DNA of 64,000 bases from an uncultured Bacteroidota bacterium (lineage in GTDB: Bacteria > Bacteroidota > Bacteroidia > AKYH767-A > 2013-40CM-41-45): positions 38,074-102,073 of the forward strand of contig CALMQM010000013.1 of assembly GCA_937871435.1 (NCBI GenBank), given 5' to 3'. The notes beneath the pieces are model-generated. The model was not told the origin of the DNA and made no database searches. It saw only the letters and a list, made by a program, of their open reading frames with translations. Positions 48,171 to 57,700 of the stretch are shown piece after piece (position 1 is the first letter of the stretch; each line of letters starts with the position of its first letter). Position numbers and translations under genes: made by a program.

Positions 48171-48662
48171 ATGCACACTTTACGTATTGTGGTAATCGAA
48201 GATAATCAGCCTACCGCTGAGATGATTCAAGACTTTTTAAAAACAAATTTCCCCAAAGCGGAAACAATTCTGTTTTCAAGTGGGGAGGAAGCTATCGAAC
48301 GGATTACGTGGAAACCGGATTTATTTATTATCGATTATCATCTTAATTCAGTCAATTCAAGGGCAATGGATGGAATCAAAGTGATGATGAAACTAAAGGA
48401 TGAACACGATACTCCTGTCATTTTTCTGAGTTCACAGGAAGATGCTACTGTTTCAGCCAATACGATCAAGTACGGGGCTGATGATTATGTGGCAAAAAAT
48501 AATCAGGAAGCATTCAACCGTCTTGAAATCGCAATTGGAAATGTATTGCACAATACATACTTGCAACGGGACATCATCAAGCAGCGGCGATTCGTTGTGC
48601 TTCTGGCATTTTTGGTTTTTACATTGATTACCGGAATTATGCTAACGAAATTTTTATCCTGA
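48171..48662 (+). CDS. Response regulator receiver protein with C-terminal membrane anchor (copy 1)
   Basis: A 163-residue protein made of a receiver domain (1-125) and one C-terminal transmembrane helix (about 141-159, FVVLLAFLVFTLITGIML) preceded by a basic patch (KQRR). Seen: acidic pair E10-D11, phospho-acceptor D55 in LFIIDYHLNS, S87 in FLSSQE and K109 in YVAKNN, so the phosphorylation site looks intact. There is no DNA-binding or enzymatic output domain. A tail-anchored receiver at the cytoplasmic face of the inner membrane is inferred. The paralog at 48911-49402 has the same length and plan. Confidence 0.88.
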   Translation: MHTLRIVVIEDNQPTAEMIQDFLKTNFPKAETILFSSGEEAIERITWKPDLFIIDYHLNSVNSRAMDGIKVMMKLKDEHDTPVIFLSSQEDATVSANTIKYGADDYVAKNNQEAFNRLEIAIGNVLHNTYLQRDIIKQRRFVVLLAFLVFTLITGIMLTKFLS

Positions 48663-48860
48663 TCGCATTTGAAGTATGCCATGACATCATATGCTCTGAA
48701 CCAGTAAAAGTAAGACATCACAATTTTGGTATATATTCCCGCAACCAGTTCATTTTCTTATTGCTGCGCTCATTCCCCTTTGCAATATTGCCTCCGGTTT
48801 TTTACCCTTGAAGCGGCGCACCTTTGATTGTATTTTCCACGGCTATTTAGAAATAATCCT

Positions 48861-48868
48861 TAAATTTG
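48861..48868 (+). promoter_or_regulatory. Possible -7 element of the second membrane-anchored receiver gene
   Basis: TAAATTTG followed by AAA, 42 bases before the ATG at 48911, shared with the first copy. No convincing -33 element at 17-23 bases. Confidence 0.35.
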
Positions 48869-48910
48869 AAACATCTGATTCTTCATTGTATTATTCATTA
48901 AATCCATACT

Positions 48911-49402
48911 ATGCATTCCTTTCGGATCGTTGTGATCGAAGACAATCAGCAAATTGCTGAAATGACAAAAGATTTTTTAGAAATGAATTTTCCGGAAGCG
49001 GAAACTGTCGTCTATGCAACAGGAGAAGAAGCAATTCAAAAAACTACGGTTTCCCCTGATGTATTCATTGTGGATTACAATCTGGATTCAGTCGACCCCA
49101 AGGCATTGAATGGAATTCAGATTATGATGAAGATGAAAGAGAGACACAAAACACCCGTCATTTTTCTCACTGCCCAGGAAAATGCAACAATGGCGGCGAA
49201 TATTATCAAACATGGAGCCTATGATTATGTGGCAAAGAGTAATCAGGATTCTTTTACCCGACTGAAAATTTCCATCAATAATGTTTTGGAAAAATCCAAG
49301 TTGGAGAAAGAAGCTGTGAAACACCGCAAGTTCATTGGCATTCTTGCAGTAGCTTTAGTGGCTCTTGTGGTTGGAATTATTTTATTGAAGGTGATGGTTT
49401 AA
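48911..49402 (+). CDS. Response regulator receiver protein with C-terminal membrane anchor (copy 2)
   Basis: A 163-residue paralog of the gene at 48171. Seen: E10-D11, phospho-acceptor D55 in VFIVDYNLDS, T87 in FLTAQE, K109 in YVAKSN, and a C-terminal helix (about 141-160, FIGILAVALVALVVGIILLK) after basic residues (KHRK). Many identical blocks (RIVVIEDNQ, FPEAET versus FPKAET, TPVIFL, DYVAK) show a tandem duplication followed by divergence. The gap of 248 bases between the copies and a -7-like element suggest separate transcription. The last 4 bases overlap the convergent hydrolase gene. Confidence 0.88.
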   Translation: MHSFRIVVIEDNQQIAEMTKDFLEMNFPEAETVVYATGEEAIQKTTVSPDVFIVDYNLDSVDPKALNGIQIMMKMKERHKTPVIFLTAQENATMAANIIKHGAYDYVAKSNQDSFTRLKISINNVLEKSKLEKEAVKHRKFIGILAVALVALVVGIILLKVMV

Positions 49403-49944
49403 TCCTTCACCCTTTTCCCTTTTTTAAATATTTGCACCAGTATCATCCATACTATTCCGGGAATCCATATCCAGACAAATTCACTTTTGAATACTTCCAG
49501 CCCTCTGCCGGTGAAAAAACCACTGATGCTGATGGGAGCTACATGCACAGGTCTGAATGGGAAAAAATAACGTGTTGTGTCAAAAGGCGCGAAGAGTGCT
49601 ACTCCCAGCCCGCCATCTGTTAGCATATCTAACAGCGGGTGTGATGCAGTACTGAGAAAGAAATAAACAAATAGCATTGTTCTGTTTTTGCCATTAGTTT
49701 TTTCATCAGAATAAAAAATTTTCAGAACAATTAAACTCAGTAGTACTGCAAAAAAAAGTGAATGAGTGATACCCCGGTGTCCCCACAATGAATTGTATGG
49801 AATACCGGCATGAAATCCGATCGCGTCAATATCAGGAAATGCAGCACACACACTTCCAATTATCAACATTTTAAAAAGTTGCTTTCGTTTAAACACACTG
49901 CCTATTGAAATAGCAGCAAAAGCATGACTAAAAGCTGAGGGCAT
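49399..49944 (-). CDS. YdjM-like membrane-bound metal-dependent hydrolase
   Basis: A 181-residue inner-membrane protein of the YdjM family. Seen: N-terminal PSAFSHAFAAISIG, FPDIDAIGFHAGIPYNSLWGHRGITHSLFF with the histidine/aspartate cluster of the family, a second motif ASHPLLDMLTDGG, and about four hydrophobic segments. The family is predicted to hydrolyse a phosphorylated or lipid substrate, but its reaction is not proven. It converges with the second membrane-anchored receiver gene with a 4-base overlap of the ends. Confidence 0.92.
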   Translation of the reverse strand: MPSAFSHAFAAISIGSVFKRKQLFKMLIIGSVCAAFPDIDAIGFHAGIPYNSLWGHRGITHSLFFAVLLSLIVLKIFYSDEKTNGKNRTMLFVYFFLSTASHPLLDMLTDGGLGVALFAPFDTTRYFFPFRPVHVAPISISGFFTGRGLEVFKSEFVWIWIPGIVWMILVQIFKKGKRVKD

Positions 49945-50087
49945 AATTCAAATCGATAAAGCAGGATATAGGATGAGACAATTCTCAACGAAGTTTTATA
50001 CACATGAAACCAATGTATGAAAGCAACTACAGACTATTCATTTCCTGCCGGATCAGTATGTAAGATGCTCACTAACTGATTCATCTC

Positions 50088-51623
50088 TTAATGATTTTCT
50101 GCTTTAGAAGCCGATACCAGATCTTGAATAAAAACGGACCATTTCTCTTTCCATTTTGAAATCATCACTTTTTTTTCAACTTCACTGAGAGAACTGTAAT
50201 TAATCGAATTCATGGCAAGCAATTTTAAATCTGAAAGACTCAGATCCCAGGCAAGAAATGCTTCGTAGAAATCTGCGGAAAAAGTATAGCCCATCATTCC
50301 CGGGTCATCGGGATTGATGGTTACAGGGATGCCGCTTCTCAGCCAATGAATCGCGGGATGGTTTCGAAGATCCGCTACATACCCCAACACCTGATTGCTG
50401 ACAGGACAAACTTCAATCGCGATCTTTTTCTCCTTCACAAGGTCCATCAGGTATGGATGTTTTTCAATAGCCAGTCCATGTCCAATCCGCTGACTTTTCA
50501 GAATAACGGCATCCACAATGTTTGTGTTGTTTGTTCGATTGCTTTCACCGGCGTGAAAATAATAGGGTAAAGAAATACCGGAACGTCTCGCTTCCTTTTC
50601 AATTTGAAGAAATGCAGGTACGCAGGATTTCAGATCCGGCAATGGATCTTCTTCTCCTACGAGATCAAATCCGGCAATCCAACGTGGATATTGTTTGCGC
50701 AGACGCAGTGCTTCCTGCATGGAATGAATCAGTCCTGAATCTCCTGTTTGTTTCATTCTTGTAAAAATGAAACGCAATTGAAAGTCCGGTGTTGTTTTAC
50801 GTACCTCATCAAGTGAATTTTTATACGAAGCTATAGCAGTATCAGAACCTTTTCCCTGTTGATCAAAACCACAGGGCCCGCCAAGAAAGGATCTTAATTC
50901 AAGAAGTTGTACATTTTCATTTGCAATAACAGATAACTCATGCGTGTTCCATGCTGAATACACTTTCTCATAGGATTGCAAACCATCAATACGTGAAAAA
51001 CACTTTTCGAATTCCACCCATATATCAGGCTTGTCGAGATCTTCCGTACCAAGAGTTATGCTGTGATATAAATTTTCATCAAACTCCTTTGCATTTCCCG
51101 AACCCGCGCGCAGATCGCTGATTCTTTTCCACTCTGCTGAAGGTGCTTTGTCAAAGAAACGCATGGAACCGTTTGGATCATTGTCATTATCGGGTCCTGT
51201 ATAGAGATAACAATCCGGAAGATAGGTTGCAAATTGAATCAGCCAGTGAAAATCACCAATTGCTCCCGGGTGAGCGTGCAATACTGCACCCTTCGGCATT
51301 TTTTTGAATACGGCAAAAAGAGGAGATGAGAAGATTTCATTTTTAACCCGAAGAAAATTTTTAGAAGGGGGAAATTCTCCGGTAGTTCTCTGTATTTCTT
51401 TTTCTTTTAATGTAAACAAATATTTTTCAGCAGTTTTTTCTTCTTCAGTCAGACGGATGATTGAAGCTTTATACATGCCGGCCTCTGTTTTCAAAAGTCC
51501 TTTCCTGCGTGAATCGTATTCATCCAATGAACGAACCTGGGCAAGCGATGGATAAATGCAGAAAATGTTAAGCAGAATGAAAATGAAATTCCTGATTGGA
51601 AGGGGAGAAGAAATTGATCGCAT
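50088..51623 (-). CDS. Exported adenosine deaminase (ADGF-like)
   Basis: A 511-residue zinc deaminase that converts adenosine to inosine. Seen: a signal peptide (IRNFIFILLNIFCIYPSLAQ), the HAHPGAIGD metal motif, YYFHAGES, the conserved RIGHGLAIEKHP, CPVSNQVLGY and NPDDPGMMG, which together give the metal and catalytic residues. The N-terminal extension and signal peptide match the ADGF/CECR1 group of secreted deaminases. It has no T9SS tail, so it is probably periplasmic and salvages nucleosides. A -7-like TACCTTTG lies only 4 bases upstream of the ATG. Confidence 0.93.
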   Translation of the reverse strand: MRSISSPLPIRNFIFILLNIFCIYPSLAQVRSLDEYDSRRKGLLKTEAGMYKASIIRLTEEEKTAEKYLFTLKEKEIQRTTGEFPPSKNFLRVKNEIFSSPLFAVFKKMPKGAVLHAHPGAIGDFHWLIQFATYLPDCYLYTGPDNDNDPNGSMRFFDKAPSAEWKRISDLRAGSGNAKEFDENLYHSITLGTEDLDKPDIWVEFEKCFSRIDGLQSYEKVYSAWNTHELSVIANENVQLLELRSFLGGPCGFDQQGKGSDTAIASYKNSLDEVRKTTPDFQLRFIFTRMKQTGDSGLIHSMQEALRLRKQYPRWIAGFDLVGEEDPLPDLKSCVPAFLQIEKEARRSGISLPYYFHAGESNRTNNTNIVDAVILKSQRIGHGLAIEKHPYLMDLVKEKKIAIEVCPVSNQVLGYVADLRNHPAIHWLRSGIPVTINPDDPGMMGYTFSADFYEAFLAWDLSLSDLKLLAMNSINYSSLSEVEKKVMISKWKEKWSVFIQDLVSASKAENH

Positions 51624-51627
51624 CCCA

Positions 51628-51635
51628 CAAAGGTA
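51628..51635 (-). promoter_or_regulatory. -7-like element abutting the adenosine deaminase start
   Basis: On the minus strand TACCTTTG ends 4 bases before the ATG (51623). If used, the transcript would be leaderless or nearly so. No -33 element at the right distance was found. Confidence 0.3.
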
Positions 51636-51758
51636 TTTTTATTTTAGCAATAATTCAGATGGAGCAGAGTGCTGCAAAGATTTTTTGCACGATAAACCTG
51701 TTATAAAAATCAAACAAAGCAATGCGATTCTGCACGGGAAGATGTGAGAAAAATATAT

Positions 51759-53354
51759 CTATCGTTGAATAATTAAATGGCCGCTTTGAAATCCATGGAC
51801 AACAGATCCGATGGAATAAAGATAAAAACCGGCAGCGATATCAGAACAATCAATCTGCCATGATCGGGATTCCGGAAGAACAATTCTCCGGAGGATACGA
51901 CCGCCAGCATCGAGAAGGGTAAAACTTATTTCATCAGACAAAATTCCGAAACCATTCAATGACTCAATTTTTAGCTTATTCGTAGCAGGATTTGGAAAGA
52001 TTTTTACGAATGAAGATTGAATTTCTGTTTCATCAATTCCTACTACCCGTGCTCTGAGTTTTACGAGGTATTCATCCTTCCCGCCATTGAACAAAGGCAA
52101 TTGAGATCCTCCGTCACCGACAGCAATAACCTGATTGTTTAGATCATCAACAACTGAATTGAACACTTCGGAATTACTACTGCCAAGAGACAATTCTCCT
52201 CGTAAATTTCCTGTTTCATCAATGAGACATATCCAGCCGTCAGCATTTCCAAGTTGTGTGCTGACATCACCGCCAATTGAATTACTGCTTCCGGCAAGCA
52301 CAAATGATCCATCCGGAAGTTTGCATACAGCATTCAATATATCCGAATTATTGCCACCATAGCAATGTTGCCAAAGAATGGAATCGGCAGGATTAATTTT
52401 GACAAGCCAGAAATCTTCACTGGAATTCGTGCCATGATGCCCAGTAACATCACCGTCAGAGGAAGATGCACTACCACCTACAATATAATTGCCATCCAGG
52501 CATTCAACAAGTGTAGTTGCTTTATCATTATCAGAGCCGCCATATGTTTTTTGCCACGACAAAGTTAAATCAGGATTTAATTTTAAAATCCAAAAATCAT
52601 TATTGCCGTGATTGAAACTGATATCACCATCATTCGAATTAGTGGACCCTGCAATTAAATAACCTGAGTCACTGGTTTGAATAGCGGCATATGCTTCATC
52701 GTTCAGGTTTCCTCCATAGCATTTTTGTTGAAGAATGCCTGAACCATTTTCTGATAGGCGGATTACCCAGATATTATTATTTACAACAGCATGATTTCCG
52801 ACAACATCACCATCAATGGATTGGGTAAATCCGGAAATCACGAAAGAGCCATCGTCACTTTGCAGAATGGAATGGCTTTCTTCTGAAGCTGTTCCCCCTA
52901 AGCATTTCTGCCATTCAATTATTCCATTATTGTCAAGTTTAACAACCCAAACATCTCTGAAATTATCGGAACTCAGATGATTACCAACCACATCACCATC
53001 ATACGATTCAGTATAACCGCTGAAAGCATAGCCTCCGTTTCTGCAGGCGATTAAAGACAAAGCTTCATCATCCCCGGAACCACCGAAACATTTTTGCCAG
53101 AGAATAGTGCCACTTGAATCGTACTTCACAATCCACGCATCGTAACCGCCATGATTTCCTACAACAGGTCCATCGATACTTTCGGTTTTACCAGCAACCA
53201 GATAATTCCCGTCACCTGTTTTGATAATACAATTACCCGCATCCGACTTTGTACCTCCGGAACATTGTTGCCAAAGTGCAACAGGAGTCTGAGCAGAAAT
53301 ATATGAGGGAGAATTGACGGAAAGGAGTAGCAAAAACAATCCGAGAAATTTCAT
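51759..53354 (-). CDS. T9SS type A beta-propeller protein
   Basis: A 531-residue exported protein started at MKFLGLFLLLLSVNSPSYISAQ (53354); the frame runs open further to 53570 but that part overlaps the next gene and has no signal peptide. Seen: seven or eight repeats of about 58 residues with the pattern GGT..D...I....DG.YLVAG.T.S.DGDV.GNHG..D.W(I/V)VKL....... LWQKC(Y/F)GG, and a C-terminal type A sorting domain (KIFPNPATNKLKIESLNG ... GFQSGHLIIQR). The repeats form a beta-propeller; the ligand is unknown. It is the last of three minus-strand surface genes. Confidence 0.88.
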   Translation of the reverse strand: MKFLGLFLLLLSVNSPSYISAQTPVALWQQCSGGTKSDAGNCIIKTGDGNYLVAGKTESIDGPVVGNHGGYDAWIVKYDSSGTILWQKCFGGSGDDEALSLIACRNGGYAFSGYTESYDGDVVGNHLSSDNFRDVWVVKLDNNGIIEWQKCLGGTASEESHSILQSDDGSFVISGFTQSIDGDVVGNHAVVNNNIWVIRLSENGSGILQQKCYGGNLNDEAYAAIQTSDSGYLIAGSTNSNDGDISFNHGNNDFWILKLNPDLTLSWQKTYGGSDNDKATTLVECLDGNYIVGGSASSSDGDVTGHHGTNSSEDFWLVKINPADSILWQHCYGGNNSDILNAVCKLPDGSFVLAGSSNSIGGDVSTQLGNADGWICLIDETGNLRGELSLGSSNSEVFNSVVDDLNNQVIAVGDGGSQLPLFNGGKDEYLVKLRARVVGIDETEIQSSFVKIFPNPATNKLKIESLNGFGILSDEISFTLLDAGGRILRRIVLPESRSWQIDCSDIAAGFYLYSIGSVVHGFQSGHLIIQR

Positions 53355-53532
53355 TCGATAGTTTCTTATCAGGCTATTTTTTGAAATTGAAGCGGGAAAT
53401 GTTGAAAGAAAAAAAATATATAATGACTCATGGCAATTCATCCATGAAAATAGTCCACGAAGAATGTTGTTTGCCATTGCATTTTTGAAAAGCATAATTC
53501 GGGGAAATGAATTTATTATTACGTTAGTATAA

Positions 53533-54708
53533 TTAATATACCTGTCCATTATTTTTTGTTTTGATGGCAATCATATTCGCTGAATTCAGATTTCCAGGAT
53601 TCACCTGGTTACCGATTATCAGGATGCCATCATTTGTTTGGGAAACAGCGATTCCTTCAGAGCCGTAATTTCCTCCATAGACATAAGACCATTTGATATT
53701 CCTTCCGGCATCCAGTTTCATTAAAATCATTTTTGTATTCACACTGAGTGTAGGAACAGTTTCACCATTGGCTGTTGAATCGCCGGAACTGGTTCCGGCA
53801 AAAAGATATCCTCCATCCACAGAACGAATAACAGAACTGCAATAATTGTTGTTGGTTTGTGTTTTCGCTTCGGTGAATTCAATAGATCCGGATGAGGAAA
53901 CCTTTTGAATAAAAAAATCTGTCTTGGAGGCAGTAAAATCACTGTTGCCGCCTATACAAATTCCTCCATCCTGTTCTTCAAGCATATCTGGAACAAAACG
54001 ATCTTTTCCAAGTACGTTAAGAATATAAAAACCCTGTTCAGCACCATGGTAATATTTCAATAAAAAATTCAGTGGCTGTGTAGTGTATTTTCCACAAATC
54101 CACAATGAAGTGTCTTTGGCTTCATATAGAAAAGAATTGGTGTAATTATAATTGGTGATGTCTTTGCGAATGGTATTTCCGGGGATATCCACGGTGATAA
54201 GAAAGGAGTTTGAATTATGTAAATCCTTTTTTATTCCACTGACATAATATTTCCCGTTCTTTCCCTGGATCGCATCGTCAAGAGTAAGCGATCCTGCTGT
54301 CCACAATGAATCAATTTGTTTCACCCACAAAAAATTCCCTCCTGCATCCATACGTATCAGGTAAGCACGAATTCTGTTGTAAATATTGTCAACTATTGCT
54401 GTTGCGGATACTAAATATTCACCATTTGATACCTGTCGGAAGGATGCCAGTTCAAAATTGTAATCCTGTTGAAAAGGCTGCAACATCCTGCTCCATTCTC
54501 TTTGTCCGTTTTTATCCAACTTTGAAATGAAATGTAAATTCCCCTGATGCGATGAATATATAAATCCGCCATCGCTCGTTGGATGAGCCGCATCAAGGAC
54601 TTCATTGAAGACGTGTACACCTGTTACTGTCGGCTTATCTTCTGTTTTGGTACAGGCCCAGAAAGCAGTTGTGGCAAACAGTAAAAGGATCCATCTGAAT
54701 TTATACAT
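53533..54708 (-). CDS. Beta-propeller lipoprotein
   Basis: A 391-residue lipoprotein. Seen: a lipobox FWAC with the acylated Cys19, followed by an acidic linker (TKTEDKPT), and repeats such as SDGGFIYSSHQGNLHFISKLDKNGQREW and VDGGYLFAGTSSGDS that build a beta-propeller like the one in the neighbouring gene at 51759. Probably anchored to the outer membrane. Function unknown. It begins 3 bases after the stop of the metalloprotease gene, so both are co-transcribed. Confidence 0.88.
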   Translation of the reverse strand: MYKFRWILLLFATTAFWACTKTEDKPTVTGVHVFNEVLDAAHPTSDGGFIYSSHQGNLHFISKLDKNGQREWSRMLQPFQQDYNFELASFRQVSNGEYLVSATAIVDNIYNRIRAYLIRMDAGGNFLWVKQIDSLWTAGSLTLDDAIQGKNGKYYVSGIKKDLHNSNSFLITVDIPGNTIRKDITNYNYTNSFLYEAKDTSLWICGKYTTQPLNFLLKYYHGAEQGFYILNVLGKDRFVPDMLEEQDGGICIGGNSDFTASKTDFFIQKVSSSGSIEFTEAKTQTNNNYCSSVIRSVDGGYLFAGTSSGDSTANGETVPTLSVNTKMILMKLDAGRNIKWSYVYGGNYGSEGIAVSQTNDGILIIGNQVNPGNLNSANMIAIKTKNNGQVY

Positions 54709-54711
54709 ATG

Positions 54712-57700
54712 CTAAGAATGGTTCAATATGATCTTTCTATAATAGATACGATGATCACGTACAATTTTAAGAAGATAAATGCCACTTGCCAAATCTGTAA
54801 GTCGGAGAGGAATCATTTGTTTGATTTCGGTTGACTTACTATCGTACATTCGGGTAAGTAATTTACCTTCAGCGCTCATCAAATCAACCTGTATATAAGC
54901 TTGTCCGGGGAGAATCAATACAGCGTCCTGCGAAGTTGGATTTGGATAAATAGAAATTCCACCGTGATCAGAATTCATTTCCGCAATACCTACGGTTGTG
55001 TCTGCGTAGACATCTGATATTGCTGTGCAACCATTGGAATCCGTAATTTCTACCTGATAATATCCATTTGCCAGAGCCGTAAGATTTTGTTCAGTAGCTC
55101 CTGTAATTGGTGCAGCATTGTAATACCATTGATAGGTTACTGCTTCTGTAGAACTCAAGATACCGGATTGTTCTGTAATCTCCGGCCGGTTCACTTCATG
55201 AACTTCTATCATTAACGTATCCGAAGTTACGGTTGTCGGCTGTGCGCAATATTCATTGCTGTTGAGCAGACAAAAGATTTCGTCAAAATTGTTTAATTGA
55301 TCGAATGAATAGGCTCCGTTACTTTGACCTGCGAAGTTGCCATTTACGAACCAGGTAAAAACCGGTGCGTCACCCTCGTGAAAAGCAACAGGAGTACAGC
55401 TAAATTCTTCGTTACTACAGATGATCGTTGACAATGCGCTTAAACTTACTTCTGGAGTTACACGCGGATGTATTTGTAAAACAAGATCATTCGACCAGGC
55501 TATAGCAGGAACTGCACAGGCAGAACTGCTGGTAAGTAAGCAACGAATACTATCCTGATCGGATAAAGAAGTACTCACATAGGTACTGCTGTTACCTGAA
55601 ACGAGTTGACCATTTATATACCATTCGTACTGAGGAGAATTTCCGCCATTTGGAGTAATGCTGTTAATGACTACAGTATCTCCCTCACAATAGCTTAGAG
55701 ATGGAGAAGAGATATTCACAACAGCCGGACCGGAATTTTCAACTTGCATCAGGATAGAATTTGAAACCGCGACCGATGGTGTTGCACATGGAAAGAGACT
55801 AATCATTTCACAACTGATACTGTCACCATCGTTTACCACACTGGTGAATATGTCAGAAGAATTTCCCGCGTCTACGCCGTTGATTTTCCAACGGTAGCTG
55901 GAGCCCAAACTACCATTGTTAGGTTGAGCATGAAAATTAACAGGCAATCCCGGACAACTCGGATTGTTATCAGCAGTGATTGTAACACTCTGTTGAATTT
56001 CAGGAATAACAGTTACAGGAATAGAATTCGATCGCGCAATTGGTTGAGAACAGGGATCGCTACTCGTCATATAACAGGAAACCACATCACCATTGTTCAG
56101 AGAATTCGTCGAGAAGAAACGGTTATTTGGACCAACGTTATTTCCGTTAATCTTCCACTGGAAAAGCGGATTCTGTCCTCCGACAAGCGGTGATGCTTCA
56201 AAAGTGATACTATGTCCCTCGCAAATCGTAGCAGCAGTTGCTGTGATTGAAACGGAAGCAGTGGATCCTTCATTCCAAAGCAATGCAATTTCCTGCGAAT
56301 TAAGAACTCTGTTATAAATTCTTACATCATCAATTTTTCCCTTGAATGCCCGATAAGTTGAATCTTCTGTTCCAATTCTTAAATCTGTAATTGAAGTATT
56401 GTTGATCGTGGTGAAATTAGGAAGTATCGCGGATACATCCAGAACTCCGTTAATATAAATGGAATGCAATCCTGTATTGTCCCACGTACCAACAATAAAA
56501 TACCATGTTGAATCAATCAATACATGCTGACTCTGTATTCCACTTGCAGGGTGAAGTGGATTACTCGTAGCGAAGTTTGGTTTTTTGTTGTACAACCAGA
56601 GCAGATACTGATCGTCTGTTTGATTAAATTTCCATTTGGAAACAATGGATGCCTGTGATGAATTGTTTGCTCCAAGGTATACCCAGGCACTCACTGTGAG
56701 TCCTGTCGAAAAGTTGTTCAACAAAGAAGAACTGCCGATCTGAATATGATCTCTTGCACCATTAAATGTATATGCATTGTCCCTGTCGCTGAATCTGTCT
56801 CGTGTAAGTCGTGCACCGGAAGCAGTTCCGTTGAAATTATTTCCGCTGTTATCATTTGCATTTCCATTGAACGGATACCAGGCCAGCAATCCGTTTACAG
56901 GCAACACGCTTGAGTTGTTGACTGTCATCGCAATGGAATTTGAAACCGCGGTAGTCGGATTTGCACACGTGTTGTTGCTTGTTAAGATACATTGTACCAC
57001 ATCTCCGTCTGCCAAACCGGAAACAGTAAAGTATGGACTGTTCAATCCTGAATCAACACCATTTACCTGCCATTGGTAAGAGGGAGCACTTCCTCCGTTC
57101 AATGGTTGGGCCGAGTAAGTAACTGTAGTGCTCTGACAAATCACAGAGGACGGTGTAGATATGAGTATTGAAGGAACCAATGTTGCCGATATAGACATTG
57201 TCAAGGCGTTGGAAGTGACAACTGAGGGACTCGCGCAACTTAAATTGCTCGTCAATTCACAAGTGACGATATCATTATTGTTCAGTGTAGAACTGATGAA
57301 AACATTGGAATCGACACCAACCGGAATGTTGTTCACTTTCCAGCTGAAAAGTGGAGCGCTGCCTTCATTAAAATAATCTGCATCAAATTGTGTCGTCTCG
57401 CCCTGACAAATAGATAAATTGTCGGTATGAATGACAATCAGTGGTGTTGAAGTATTGGAAACACTCATGATGATGGCGTTGGACACTTTTGTTATTCCCA
57501 ACGCGCAGAGATCATTACTCTGCATCTCACAAGTTACGGTATCTCCGTTGGTCAATGTCGCAGTTGAATAACTATTGCTTCCGGAGGAAACAGGAATGCC
57601 ATTGATTTTCCATAGATAAGCCGGGGCAGTACCTCCATTTACCGGGTTTGCAGTAAATGTCACTGATGTACCGGCGCAAACAGATGCGGAAGGTGAAACA

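Noticed and set aside
47954..48205. Plus-strand frame of 83 codons upstream of the first anchored receiver
   Set aside because: It overlaps the receiver start in another frame and has no recognisable domain.
53355..53570. N-terminal 72-codon extension of the T9SS propeller gene
   Set aside because: It overlaps the neighbouring lipoprotein gene and moves the signal peptide inside the protein; the start at 53354 is better.
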